In this document: positions 24,573-33,691 of the stretch, piece after piece
Position numbering within the stretch: position 1 is the first letter of the stretch
How the letters are laid out: each line of letters opens with the position of its first letter
NCBI GenBank assembly: GCA_910588425.1
Contig: CAJUPM010000014.1
Coordinates: forward strand, 1-53,809
Direction: 5' to 3'
Length of the DNA stretch: 53,809 bases
Source of the DNA: an uncultured Christensenellaceae bacterium
Lineage (GTDB): Bacteria; Bacillota; Clostridia; Christensenellales; Christensenellaceae
Translations under genes and position numbers: made by a program
The notes under the pieces: generated by a model
The model's input: only the letters and a program-made list of their open reading frames with translations
What the model was told of the DNA's origin: nothing
The model's database searches: none

Positions 24573-25922
24573 ATGGGCAGACTTTTTGGCACGGACGGCG
24601 TGCGCGGAATTGCCAACGAAAAACTGAGCTGCGAGCTTGCCTTCAAGCTGGGGCAGGCGGCGGCCAAGGTGCTGACCAACGAAGTGCACAAGGCGAAAAT
24701 ACTCATCGGAAAAGACACCAGAATCTCTGGGGATATGCTGGAGAGCGCGCTGATTGCGGGCATTTGTTCTGCCGGGGCAGAGGCCTGCACGCTGGGCGTC
24801 ATCCCGACTTCCGCCGTCGCGCATCTGACGCGGTATTACGAGGCAGATGCCGGGGCGGTCATCAGCGCATCGCACAACACGGTGGAATACAACGGCATCA
24901 AGTTCTTCAACGCCAAAGGCTATAAGCTGGCCGACGCCATCGAAGACGAGATTGAAAAACTGGTTCTGGAGGGCATCGGCGAGCAGCTGCCCACTGGCCT
25001 TGGGGTGGGCCGTCGGGTGCGGCTGAGAAACGCGCCCCGGGAGTATGCGGATTTTCTCGTGGAATCCAGCCCGGTCCGGCTGGATGGCCTGAAAGTTGTG
25101 CTGGACTGCGCCAACGGCGCCTCCTCTGCGCTGGCGGGCGAGGTGTTTTCCCGGCTGGGCGCGGAGGTTTACGCGCATTATAACATGCCGGACGGCGCGA
25201 ATATCAACGACAACTGCGGCTCGACGCACCCGGGCAATCTGCAAATCCTGGTGAACGAATACGGCGCGGATGTCGGCCTGGCATTCGACGGCGACGCGGA
25301 TCGCCTCATCGCGGTAGACGAATTCGGCCGCATCATCGACGGCGACCGCATCATGGCCGTCTGCGCGCTGGATATGAAGGAGCGCGGCTGCCTGGCCAAA
25401 AATACCCTGGTAGCCACGGTCATGAGCAACCTGGGCCTGGAGCTCTCTCTAAAGCCCCAGGGCATCGAGATCGTCAAAACCGGCGTGGGCGACCGCTATG
25501 TGCTGGAGGAGATGCTGGCATCCGGCTACAATTTCGGCGGCGAGCAGTCCGGCCATCTGATTTTCCTGGATCACAACACCACCGGCGACGGTATGCTTTC
25601 GGGCATCCAGCTGCTGGGCGTGATGAAGCGCAAGGGCAAAACCCTCTCCGAGCTGGCAAATGCCGTGGAAATTCTGCCGCAGGTGCTGGTCAATGCCAAA
25701 GTCAGCGAGGAAAAGAAGTTCGATTATGATAAGGATGAGGAGATTTTGGCGGAGATCGCCCGGCTGGAGCAGCAGATGGCCGGGCAGGGCCGGGTGCTCA
25801 TCCGCACTTCGGGCACAGAGCCGCTGGTGCGCGTCATGATCGAGGGCAAGGATAAAAAGGCGATTGGCGCGGAGGCCGTGAAAATCGCCCGGCTCATTGA
25901 GCAAAAGCTAGGAGGCAAATAG
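24573..25922 (+). CDS. glmM: Phosphoglucosamine mutase
   Basis: 449 residues, usual length. Interconverts glucosamine-6-phosphate and glucosamine-1-phosphate for UDP-GlcNAc. Phosphoserine in ISASHN (Ser100), metal loop DGDADR (239-244), sugar loop GGEQSGH, phosphate loop RTSGTEPLVRVM. Stops one base before glmS. Confidence 0.97.
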   Translation: MGRLFGTDGVRGIANEKLSCELAFKLGQAAAKVLTNEVHKAKILIGKDTRISGDMLESALIAGICSAGAEACTLGVIPTSAVAHLTRYYEADAGAVISASHNTVEYNGIKFFNAKGYKLADAIEDEIEKLVLEGIGEQLPTGLGVGRRVRLRNAPREYADFLVESSPVRLDGLKVVLDCANGASSALAGEVFSRLGAEVYAHYNMPDGANINDNCGSTHPGNLQILVNEYGADVGLAFDGDADRLIAVDEFGRIIDGDRIMAVCALDMKERGCLAKNTLVATVMSNLGLELSLKPQGIEIVKTGVGDRYVLEEMLASGYNFGGEQSGHLIFLDHNTTGDGMLSGIQLLGVMKRKGKTLSELANAVEILPQVLVNAKVSEEKKFDYDKDEEILAEIARLEQQMAGQGRVLIRTSGTEPLVRVMIEGKDKKAIGAEAVKIARLIEQKLGGK

Positions 25923-25923
25923 T

Positions 25924-27750
25924 ATGTGCGGGATTGTCGGCTATATCGGAGATAGAGACGTTCTTTCGGTTTTGCTGAAGGGGCTTGGGAAACTGGAATA
26001 CCGCGGCTACGACAGCGCCGGCGTCGCCTTTATAAAGGATGGGCGTATGCAGGTCGTCAAGGCAAAGGGGCGGCTGGCAAAGCTGGAGGAGAAGCTGGGC
26101 GGCGCACAGGCCGAGGGAACGCTGGGCATCGGGCACACCCGCTGGGCAACCCACGGCGAGCCGTCGGATGTCAACTCGCATCCGCATACCAATACGGCGG
26201 GAGATCTCGCCGTGGTGCATAACGGCATCATCGAAAACTTCGCCAAGCTCAAAAGCTGGCTTTCGGGCAAGGGCATTTCCTTCGTCTCGGATACGGATAC
26301 CGAGGTCGTGGCACATCTGGTCAACTACTACTACGAGGGCGATCTCAAAAGCGCGGTCATGCGGGCCATCAAGATGCTGGAAGGTTCGTATGCCCTGGGC
26401 GTCGTCAGCGAAAAGGAGCCGGGCAGAATCGTCGCGGCGAGAAAAGACAGCCCGCTGGTGGTTGGCCTGGGCGAGGGGGAAAACTTCATTGCCTCGGATT
26501 TCCCCGCTCTGCTGGAATATACCCGAAATGTCTATCTGCTGGAGGATAAGGAGGTTGCCGTCATCGAGAAAAACCGCGTGGAGGTGTTCGATGAATACGG
26601 CAACAAGGTGGAGAAGAAGCCTTTTGTGGTGGATTGGGATGTCTCCCAGGCCGAAAAGGGCGGCTACGAGCATTTCATGATGAAGGAGATCCACGAGCAG
26701 CCCAAGGCGCTCTACGATACGCTCATGACGCGCCTGCGGGGCGATCGGCTGGATCTTTCGGAAATCCACATCACAGACGACTTCATGCAGGGCATCGACG
26801 AGATTCTCATTGTGGCCTGCGGCAGCGCCTATCATGCCGGCATTTTGGGCAAATACGTCATCGAGAAGCTGGCGCGGGTGCCGGTGTCTGTGGATATGGC
26901 CTCCGAGTTCCGCTACCGCAGCCCGATTCTGCACAAAAATCAGCTGGTCGTCGTCATCAGCCAGTCCGGCGAGACGGCGGATACCATCGCGGCTCTGCGG
27001 GAAGCTAAGCGCCATGGGCAGAAGGTCGTCGCGATCACCAACGTCAAGGGCAGCAGCATCTCCCGGGAGGCGGATGCCACGATGTATACCCAGGCCGGAA
27101 TGGAGATCGCCGTGGCGACTTCCAAGGGCTACAGCACGCAGGTCATGTGCCTTTATATGATGGCGCTGGAGCTGGGCCGCATCAAGGGCACGCTTTCGCC
27201 GCAAAAATATGCCGCGCTGCTGGGTGAGCTGAAAGCCCTGCCCGAGCTGGCGGCGGAGATTTTGAAGGATGAGACCGCCATCCAGCATCTGGCCTCCAAA
27301 CGCTATATGGATGAGCACGAGTTCTTCATCGGCAGAGGCATGGACTATGCGCTCATGCTGGAAGGCTCGCTCAAACTCAAGGAACTCTCCTATATTCACT
27401 CCGAGGCCTATGCCTCGGGCGAGCTCAAGCATGGCCCCATCGCCCTCATCGAAGAGGGGACGCTCGTCATGGCGCTGGCGACGCAGGAAGCCCTGATGGA
27501 AAAATCTCTCTCCAACTTCAAGGAGGTCAAGGCCCGGGGCGCGTATGTCGTCGCGGTGGTGCAGGAGCACCATAAGCCGCTTTTGGAGCAGGAGGTGGAT
27601 CTGGTGCTGACCATTCCGGACGCCGGGGATACCTTCGCGCCGCTGCTGGCCGTGCTGCTCTATCAGCTCTATGGCTACTACACTGCGGTGTTCAAGGGCT
27701 GCGATGTCGATAAGCCCAGAAACCTGGCCAAATCTGTAACGGTGGAATAA
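25924..27750 (+). CDS. glmS: Glucosamine-fructose-6-phosphate aminotransferase
   Basis: 608 residues. Makes glucosamine-6-phosphate from fructose-6-phosphate and glutamine. N-terminal glutaminase starts CGIVGYIG (catalytic Cys after Met removal), with HTRWATHGEP; two SIS domains follow (GSAYHAGILGK and SQSGETADT; GRGMDYALMLEGSLKLKE) and the terminal KSVTVE. Immediate coupling to glmM leaves no room for a glmS ribozyme. Confidence 0.98.
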   Translation: MCGIVGYIGDRDVLSVLLKGLGKLEYRGYDSAGVAFIKDGRMQVVKAKGRLAKLEEKLGGAQAEGTLGIGHTRWATHGEPSDVNSHPHTNTAGDLAVVHNGIIENFAKLKSWLSGKGISFVSDTDTEVVAHLVNYYYEGDLKSAVMRAIKMLEGSYALGVVSEKEPGRIVAARKDSPLVVGLGEGENFIASDFPALLEYTRNVYLLEDKEVAVIEKNRVEVFDEYGNKVEKKPFVVDWDVSQAEKGGYEHFMMKEIHEQPKALYDTLMTRLRGDRLDLSEIHITDDFMQGIDEILIVACGSAYHAGILGKYVIEKLARVPVSVDMASEFRYRSPILHKNQLVVVISQSGETADTIAALREAKRHGQKVVAITNVKGSSISREADATMYTQAGMEIAVATSKGYSTQVMCLYMMALELGRIKGTLSPQKYAALLGELKALPELAAEILKDETAIQHLASKRYMDEHEFFIGRGMDYALMLEGSLKLKELSYIHSEAYASGELKHGPIALIEEGTLVMALATQEALMEKSLSNFKEVKARGAYVVAVVQEHHKPLLEQEVDLVLTIPDAGDTFAPLLAVLLYQLYGYYTAVFKGCDVDKPRNLAKSVTVE

Positions 27751-27764
27751 ACCGGGAAAATAGT

Positions 27765-27792
27765 ACCCCCTGATACGGTGTCAGGGGGTTTA
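27765..27792 (+). terminator. Terminator-like hairpin after glmS
   Basis: Perfect 9-bp stem ACCCCCTGA/TCAGGGGGT with a 7-nt loop; only three Ts follow, so termination may be partial. Confidence 0.6.
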
Positions 27793-27879
27793 AAATGCGC
27801 GGAAAAAGGGGGACGCCCGCCCCCGGCATGTTTGCGTCCGGCCCGGCATAAAATGAAGCGGGAAGATGGAGGTGCAAAC

Positions 27880-29847
27880 ATGGCGGAAAAACAGGTTTTG
27901 GCGCTTTCGGGAAAATCCCGGGGTGTACTGCGGCTGGAATATGGGGAGGAGCTGGCCTTCTCGCTGGAATCGCCGGCCTATTTGCGGGATGCAGAGCTTT
28001 GGCTGCTGTTTTCGGATCGGGAGTGGATGATTTTGGATCGGTGCAAGGGAAGCTGCCCTCTGCCTCCGCGCAGAGTGCAGGCGGCGGCCGCGGCCCGGGG
28101 TGGCCAGTTTCTCATGGCTGGAGGCAAGGCAGATTTTTCTGCGGCCCGCTCGGCCTGCTTCACGCGCCAGGAGAAAAAGCGCCTGAAGGAGCTGGAAGTC
28201 TCGGCGCGGCAAAGGCCAAAGCCCAGCGAGATTCTATCTGGCCGGCCGGAAGGGCAGATGTTTCAGGAAACACAGCGCAGAGGCGCAGAAACGCCCTCTG
28301 CCAGGCAGGAGCGAAGGGCAGAGAATGAGCGCCCGGCTCAGACGTCTGCGGCGCAGCAGGAAACTGCGGCGGGAAAAGGGCAGGAAACCGCCCGGGCCGC
28401 CCAAGCACAGCCAGCCCCGGAGACGCGCCAAAAGAAGCAAGGCTCTTGGGAGACGCGGCAGGGCGGGCAGGGGTGCCCGCAAGCCAGCCAAGCGCAATGG
28501 GTGCAGGAGCCACAGCGCGGCCGGGAGAGGGAGCCCGCCTCCGGGCTGGCCAGCCAGGAAAAGACGCAGGCAATGAGCAGTCAGGAGAAGCAGTCTGCCA
28601 CCCCAGAGCCACTTGGGTACGCACAGACAGAGCCGGCATCCGAGCAAAGGCGGCAGTCTGGGCAGGACGAGGCACGAGCTGCCCGGGAATCAGCGCCGCA
28701 GAGGACATCCGTCGATTCGGAACCGCAACCACAGGCGCAGTCGGCATTTGAGCAGAGGCGAAACTTGAAGCAGGAGGAGCCTCAAACTGCCGTAGAGCCG
28801 ATGCCCCGGATGCGGCAGAGCGTGCAGGAGCAGGAAAGCACCCCTAGTTCGCGGCAGAAACAGCCAGCTGCGGCATTTTCGCGGGATAGCCAGCCCGAGT
28901 CTGCGCCTGAAGCGCCGGGAACGCGCCGGCAGGAGGGCGCTCCATCCCAGCCCAGGCGGGCATTTTCCAGGCAGGAAGGGAGCGCGGGGCCGGGAAATTC
29001 CCACTCCTCTGCATATAGGGGCGGCCGGGGCAGCCGCGCTTTTGGGCGCGGGCAGAGCCAGGCTTCCGGTGCGCCGGCAAGAGGGGCGATGAGCCAACAG
29101 AGGGGGCAGTGGGAAAACCTGCCGGAATACGTCTCAACGCCGGCGCTGGAAGAGCTCATGCGCGCGGCCCAGCCCCAGTCCTCCATGCGCAAAGGAGGGC
29201 AGGCCGGGATGCCAGGGCCGCGCCAGCATCGTGTCAGCGCCCCCAAGGCAGGGTCAGTGCAGGAACCCCGGCAAGGCGGCTCCACTGCGCGGCAAACGAC
29301 GGCCGGGCAGCGGGAGCGCGCCCCCCAGGCTGGGCAGCCAAACCAAGGGCAGCGAACAGCCGCCGCGCCCGGCGCCGGAAATGCGCCGGGGCAAAAGACG
29401 CAGGGGCAGCCAGAGCAGGCCGCGCCCAAAACTGCGTCTGCGCCCTTGTCTGCACAGAAGGCAGAAGGCCAGAGCAATGGACCGCAGGCTGGGCAGCAAA
29501 AAAAACAGGGCGCAAAAAGCGCCCCGGAGTATGCGTGCATCCAGAGAAGTGAGAAGAGCGTCCAGCCTTTTCCCAAAATTTTCCCCACTTCCAAATGGGT
29601 GAAGGTGGAATATCCCTCCTTCCCGGGGAGAGGCTACTATCTCTCGGGGGAGATTTTCCAGGGGGAGAAATGCGCGGCCAAGGCGCTGGCCGTGCCCGGG
29701 CGGTATGCCCTGAACCCGCCGGCCTGGCTCAAGGGCTTCGAGACGTATCTGGAAGACGCCAGCGCCCAGGGCTATTGGCTGCTCTTTTGCGATATGCAGG
29801 GCAAGGCCATCCCCATCTCCCAGGTTTTTAAAGGTTCACAGGGATGA
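27880..29847 (+). CDS. Large low-complexity protein with two small end domains
   Basis: 655 residues from the ATG at 27880 (TGGAGGTG upstream). An N-terminal region of about 110 residues with regular hydrophobic pattern (VLRLEYGEELAFSLE, AELWLLFSDREWMILD) is followed by some 440 residues almost wholly of Q, E, R, A, P, S and G, expected to be disordered, then a C-terminal region of about 90 (FPTSKWVKVEYPSFPGRGYY; VPGRYALNPPAWLKGFETYL; GYWLLFCDMQGKAIP). I do not recognise the family; the tail recalls end domains of other clostridial proteins. No signal peptide or membrane helix. Confidence 0.8.
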   Translation: MAEKQVLALSGKSRGVLRLEYGEELAFSLESPAYLRDAELWLLFSDREWMILDRCKGSCPLPPRRVQAAAAARGGQFLMAGGKADFSAARSACFTRQEKKRLKELEVSARQRPKPSEILSGRPEGQMFQETQRRGAETPSARQERRAENERPAQTSAAQQETAAGKGQETARAAQAQPAPETRQKKQGSWETRQGGQGCPQASQAQWVQEPQRGREREPASGLASQEKTQAMSSQEKQSATPEPLGYAQTEPASEQRRQSGQDEARAARESAPQRTSVDSEPQPQAQSAFEQRRNLKQEEPQTAVEPMPRMRQSVQEQESTPSSRQKQPAAAFSRDSQPESAPEAPGTRRQEGAPSQPRRAFSRQEGSAGPGNSHSSAYRGGRGSRAFGRGQSQASGAPARGAMSQQRGQWENLPEYVSTPALEELMRAAQPQSSMRKGGQAGMPGPRQHRVSAPKAGSVQEPRQGGSTARQTTAGQRERAPQAGQPNQGQRTAAAPGAGNAPGQKTQGQPEQAAPKTASAPLSAQKAEGQSNGPQAGQQKKQGAKSAPEYACIQRSEKSVQPFPKIFPTSKWVKVEYPSFPGRGYYLSGEIFQGEKCAAKALAVPGRYALNPPAWLKGFETYLEDASAQGYWLLFCDMQGKAIPISQVFKGSQG

Positions 29848-30064
29848 CGCTGACGTGCCTGGTCAAAATATCGTGGTAGGAATAGCAGTAGCGGCGGGCG
29901 TAGTCCTCAGACTGCACATATACGGTAAATACTTCGCCGTATAGCCCTTCCAGCACGCCGTGCGTATCCAAAATCCGGTTGCGCTCTGCGCGCACATGCA
30001 GCCGCACTGTCTGCCCCTGGCAGGGCAGCAGCTTATGGCGAATGGCCTGTAATTGATGGTTCAT
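29828..30064 (-). CDS. veg: Veg-family protein
   Basis: 78 residues on the minus strand, ATG at 30064 with GGGAGGC upstream. The core matches the Veg family: GQTVRLHVRAERNRILDTHGVL, then VFTVYV and YCYSYHDILTRHVSVI. In Bacillus subtilis Veg affects biofilm gene expression; its biochemical role is unclear. Lies downstream of spo0A on the same strand. Its 3' end overlaps that of the facing large gene by 20 bases. Confidence 0.8.
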   Translation of the reverse strand: MNHQLQAIRHKLLPCQGQTVRLHVRAERNRILDTHGVLEGLYGEVFTVYVQSEDYARRYCYSYHDILTRHVSVIPVNL

Positions 30065-30124
30065 AATGCCTCCCTTTGGTTTTTCTATAGTTTTCCCAAA
30101 AAGAGGAAAAATATTTCAGGCATC

Positions 30125-30173
30125 AAAAAAGCTTCCGGCATTGCCCAAAACGGCAATTTGCAGGAAGCTTTTT
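30125..30173 (-). terminator. Terminator between spo0A and veg
   Basis: Long hairpin: outer AAAAAAGCTTCC/GGAAGCTTTTTT, inner ATTGCC/GGCAAT, with A and T runs on both sides, so it can work in either direction. On the minus strand it would end the spo0A transcript before veg. Confidence 0.75.
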
Positions 30174-30246
30174 TCGCTAAATTCATATCCGGGCCATGCG
30201 GTGCGCCGCTGCATTTATGCGCCAATTTTGCGTTTATGCATAAAAG

Positions 30247-30329
30247 TTATCAACATTATCAACAACATATGCACAAAAAAGCATAAAACTGGGGATTTTT
30301 TTGTTGATATTTTTGGCAGGTTATCCACA
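30247..30329. promoter_or_regulatory. Cluster of DnaA-box sequences
   Basis: Two abutting TTATCAACA 9-mers (30247-30255, 30256-30264), an inverted one-mismatch box (TGTTGATAT, 30302-30310) and a perfect consensus TTATCCACA (30321-30329) within 83 AT-rich bases, between veg and spo0A. Such clusters occur at oriC and at regulatory DnaA sites; no dnaA, dnaN or rpmH is nearby, so a regulatory or titration site is more likely than the origin. Confidence 0.6.
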
Positions 30330-30411
30330 AAGCCAATTTTTATTCATAATTTTGACACAAACAGCCGCGCTGCGCTCCAAGGCCGCGCCGGCAGGGAGGC
30401 AGAAATGAAAG

Positions 30412-31176
30412 TCAGGCAATCTGCTCCAGCATCAGCCGGTCTGCGATCAGGGCAATGAACTCGCCGTTGGTGGGCTTGTCGTTCTTGCCGTAGATGTTGT
30501 AGCCGAAAATCGTGTTCAGATTCTCGATTTTCCCTCTGGACCAGGCAACTTCGATGGAATGGCGGATCGCCCGCTCGACTTTGCTGGGCGTCGTCTCAAA
30601 ATGCGCGGCAATGGCCGGGTAGAGCTCCTTGGTGATGCTGTTGATCATCTCGGGCGTGCGGATGACGATTTTGATGGCCTCGCGCAGGAACTGATAGCCC
30701 TTGATATGCGCGGGAATGCCGATGGTCAGGAAAATGCTGGTGATCTTCTCATCCAGGGATTTGCTCTGGACGACCTTCTTGCTGCCCCGCACTTCCCGCA
30801 TGTGGAACAGATCCAGCAGGCGCTTGTAGACGAGATCCATGTTGAAGGGCTTGACCATATAATACTTCGCGCCCAGCTCCAGCGCCCGGGAGATGACTTC
30901 CTCCGTCCCCAGCGAAGAGAGCACGATGGTCTCAGGCATTTTGCCGTATTGCCCGCTGGCCAGCTTTTCCAGTAGCAGGAAACCGTCTGCCTCGGGCATG
31001 ACGAGGTCTGTAATCAGCGCCGAAGGCTGCTCCTCCTGCAGCAGCTGCAGCGCAACTTCCGCATTCTCCGCGACGCCTACCACCTCGATTTCCGGCTGCG
31101 CGCTCATAAACGTGCGCAGGCTCTCCGCCAGCGATTTGCTGTCCTCGACAATAAGCAACCTGATTTTTTCCGCCAT
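30412..31176 (-). CDS. spo0A: Sporulation master regulator Spo0A
   Basis: 254 residues from the ATG at 31176 (AAAGGAAG upstream); upstream in-frame codons are leader. Receiver domain with acidic pocket E11/D12, phosphoacceptor D57 (ITDLVMPEADG) and the conserved lysine in MVKPF; C-terminal DNA-binding domain with typical VERAIRHSIEVAWSRG recognition helix region and NGEFIALIADRL. Phosphorylated Spo0A commits cells to sporulation. The spoIVB gene often found next to spo0A is not here. Confidence 0.96.
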   Translation of the reverse strand: MAEKIRLLIVEDSKSLAESLRTFMSAQPEIEVVGVAENAEVALQLLQEEQPSALITDLVMPEADGFLLLEKLASGQYGKMPETIVLSSLGTEEVISRALELGAKYYMVKPFNMDLVYKRLLDLFHMREVRGSKKVVQSKSLDEKITSIFLTIGIPAHIKGYQFLREAIKIVIRTPEMINSITKELYPAIAAHFETTPSKVERAIRHSIEVAWSRGKIENLNTIFGYNIYGKNDKPTNGEFIALIADRLMLEQIA

Positions 31177-31337
31177 CTTCCTTTTTCCTCTTTCTTTTGA
31201 ATTTATACAAACTGATGTGCTCAAAACTATCCTGCGCCCGGCTTCCTGCTTTTTGCCGCTCATACCAGATATCGTGCCTGCGGCACTCTCGGAATACACC
31301 ATTTATTGACTAATCTGTAAATAAATGGCTTATCCTT

Positions 31338-31365
31338 ATTATATCATAGCGGCAGGCGAACACAA
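31338..31365 (-). promoter_or_regulatory. spo0A promoter
   Basis: Minus strand: TTGTGT (31360-31365), 16-bp spacer, TATAAT (31338-31343) preceded by TGA (extended -10). This would give a leader of about 155 nt. Between here and 31523 I see nothing else. Confidence 0.65.
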
Positions 31366-31522
31366 GGCGTTTGGCTGGGGAGAATTTGTAAAAAGCTGTA
31401 CTATTCTGACAAATGAGGCGAAATTTTCCTGAGTGCGGCAAAATAGCAGAAAAAGCGCGCGCGGTTTGCGCGCCATAGAGCGAATCGGCGCAGAGAAGGG
31501 AAAACCGGGGCAAGAAAAAGCG

Positions 31523-31548
31523 GAAGCCTTTGCGGCTTCCGGCGAATT
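31523..31548 (-). terminator. Terminator of the Gld-like ABC operon
   Basis: Stem CGGAAGCC/GGCTTCCG, followed on the minus strand by CTTTTTCTT; three bases below the stop of the GldG-like gene. Confidence 0.8.
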
Positions 31549-31550
31549 TT

Positions 31551-32981
31551 TCAGGAATGTTTCTTTTTATAGCAGATTTGAACGCCCAGATACAGCAGCA
31601 GCGCGGGAATCGCCGCCATCGCCAGCAGCACGAGCATACTGCGCAGAAATGAGGAAGGCGCCGGAGCCGCGCCGGAAAGCGATTTGACGGGGATGCTCAG
31701 ATCGTTTTCCATGGGGCTTAAATATTCCAGGATATGCCCCAGCAGGATGCGGTTGCCCGAAACGGCCAGGCCGCGGTTGCTGACCAGCGAAGTGCCCGTG
31801 AGCAGGACCACCCGGGACTGCCCGCTCTCGGAGACTGCCCCCACCAGGAAGCTGCCCGCGCGATCCTGCTCGGAGCGGCGCAGATTGCTCAGCCCGGAGG
31901 CCAGCTTCTTCTCATAGCAGGAGGTATCCGTGCGCAAAAGCTCTGAAACCTTGGCATTTCCGGCATCCGGGAGCAGCTCGATGGAGGACATCTCGCCCAG
32001 GACCACAGACTGCCGCCCGGTCTCCAGCTGGTTTGTCAGCACATGGGGCAGCGCCTGCACGGACATGGAGGTCGCCCGCAGGTTGATCTTGGCCGGGTCT
32101 GCGCCCACAACCAGCGTCTTGTTCACCAGCATCCCATACTGCGCCAGCAGGCTTTCAAACCGCGGCAGCGGGTCGATATAGATTTGCATGACGCCCTGAT
32201 CCGGGTTGAAGGAGGCGTTTTCCATCAAAAAGAGCATACGCCCGCCCAGAGACAGGAATTCCCGCAGGGCGATGTATTCGCTCTCGGTGAGATCCGTCTT
32301 GGGGGCGGCGATGAGCAGAATATCCGTCAAGGGGTTGGGCGTGTAGCTGGAAAGATCGCAGGTGAGCACGCCGAAATTCTTGGCTTCCAGCAGAGCCGAG
32401 AAGCTGGAGAGATCGGCAAGCTTAGCTTCATTGTGCCCGGTGAGCGCGCAGATCTGCAAAAACGCGCCGCGGTCGATGCTCAAAATGGCGGATGTGATCT
32501 TGGCCTCCGCCTTGAGCGCGACGGGGTTTAAGTTGGTATCCGTGCGGTAGAGCTCGTCGTCCCGAATGAAGCGGAACATAGAGCCGTCCTCCGAGGCTAC
32601 CACAACCCCTGCGGCATCCCGGCTGAGGGAGAACTCCCGGGCCACTGCATCCGCCGAAAGCTCCCGCAGGTGCACTTTGGAGGATTTGGCGGCATACTTT
32701 CTGAGCAGCTGCAACAAAATCACATCGCCATTGCCCGGGGAATAGACGGGGTAGAGATAGATCTCATGCTCCAGCTCTGCCAGCACGCCCAGGCTGTCCT
32801 CCGAGAGCGTGTAAATCTTGCCGGCGCTGAGATCTGCGCTGAAGGCGAGCTGGTCTTCCAGCATGGGAAGCCCCAGATTGAGCAGCAGAATCAGCACCAG
32901 AAGGGCCAGCAGAACGATGCTGGAGATGGGGCGCAGGCGGCGGCCAAGCAGCCGCCGAAGGGAGTTGCGGGCGTCGTTCAT
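31551..32981 (-). CDS. GldG-like ABC transporter accessory protein
   Basis: 476 residues. One membrane helix near the N-terminus (about 18-42), a large extracytoplasmic region that resembles the GldG family (an intraflagellar-transport-52-like fold: YTLSEDSLGVLAEL, LLIAAPKTDLTESEYIALREFLSLGGRMLFLMEN), and a second helix at about 445-468 with a lysine-rich tail. GldG-type proteins work with a GldA ATPase and GldF permease; substrate unknown. Overlaps the permease gene by four bases. Confidence 0.82.
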   Translation of the reverse strand: MNDARNSLRRLLGRRLRPISSIVLLALLVLILLLNLGLPMLEDQLAFSADLSAGKIYTLSEDSLGVLAELEHEIYLYPVYSPGNGDVILLQLLRKYAAKSSKVHLRELSADAVAREFSLSRDAAGVVVASEDGSMFRFIRDDELYRTDTNLNPVALKAEAKITSAILSIDRGAFLQICALTGHNEAKLADLSSFSALLEAKNFGVLTCDLSSYTPNPLTDILLIAAPKTDLTESEYIALREFLSLGGRMLFLMENASFNPDQGVMQIYIDPLPRFESLLAQYGMLVNKTLVVGADPAKINLRATSMSVQALPHVLTNQLETGRQSVVLGEMSSIELLPDAGNAKVSELLRTDTSCYEKKLASGLSNLRRSEQDRAGSFLVGAVSESGQSRVVLLTGTSLVSNRGLAVSGNRILLGHILEYLSPMENDLSIPVKSLSGAAPAPSSFLRSMLVLLAMAAIPALLLYLGVQICYKKKHS

Positions 32982-33691
32982 CTGGTTCTCCTTTCCAAAT
33001 CCAAAGATTTTGCGCAGAGCAGAATGCAGACTGCCGCAAAGGAGAGCAGGTAAAGCGCCGTGGAATAGCGCAGAATGCCATAGGAGAAAATCTCCGGAGC
33101 CTCAAAAAGCGCGATGGCCGAGAGCAGCGCCCGAAGGGCGGAACTGCCCAGGTTGGGAAGGATGTTTCCCGCCATCCAAAAGACGATGAGGATGCCCAGC
33201 GTCCCGAAATAGGCGCCGATGGGCCCGCCGCTCATGGAGGAGACGAAGATGCCCAGCGCCGCCACCGCCAGCCCAAAGAGCAGGCAGCCCAGCAGAACCA
33301 GAAACAGCTCGCCAAAGGAAAGATAGCCCATGCAGGCGATGATGAGCGGCAGGATCGAGGCCGGAACCAGCGAAAGGGCGAAAAATGCCGCGCAGGCCAG
33401 AAATTTGCCGAACGCCAGGCCAAGCGGGCCGATGGGCGCCGTGAGCACCAGGTGGTCGGTATGCAAAATGCGCTCGCCGGCAAAGCTGCGCATGGTGATG
33501 AGCGGCAAAAGCAGGGCCGCCGCGGCGCACATGCCGCTTAAAAGCGTGCTGGCCGCGCTGCCGTCTGCCCCGGCCAGGAAGAACTGCCGGCAGGCATAGT
33601 AGCCGCAGAAAAGCGAAAAGAGCGCCAGGTAGACGAAGGTCTGCATACTGCGGAAATAGGAGCGGAAGTCCTTTTTGAAGATGGCGATCAT
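32978..33691 (-). CDS. GldF-like ABC-2 permease
   Basis: 237 residues with about six hydrophobic helices and the ABC-2 hallmark MRSFAGERILHTDHLVLTAPI after the second helix. Membrane partner of the neighbouring ATPase-like and GldG-like proteins; substrate unknown. ATGA overlaps at both ends show tight coupling of the three genes. Confidence 0.85.
   Translation of the reverse strand: MIAIFKKDFRSYFRSMQTFVYLALFSLFCGYYACRQFFLAGADGSAASTLLSGMCAAAALLLPLITMRSFAGERILHTDHLVLTAPIGPLGLAFGKFLACAAFFALSLVPASILPLIIACMGYLSFGELFLVLLGCLLFGLAVAALGIFVSSMSGGPIGAYFGTLGILIVFWMAGNILPNLGSSALRALLSAIALFEAPEIFSYGILRYSTALYLLSFAAVCILLCAKSLDLERRTR

Noticed and set aside
25900..25924. glmS ribozyme
   Set aside because: glmM ends one base before the glmS start, leaving no room for the ribozyme.
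30200..30412. Chromosomal origin oriC
   Set aside because: DnaA boxes are present, but none of dnaA, dnaN, rpmH or gyrB is near; kept as a DnaA-site cluster instead.
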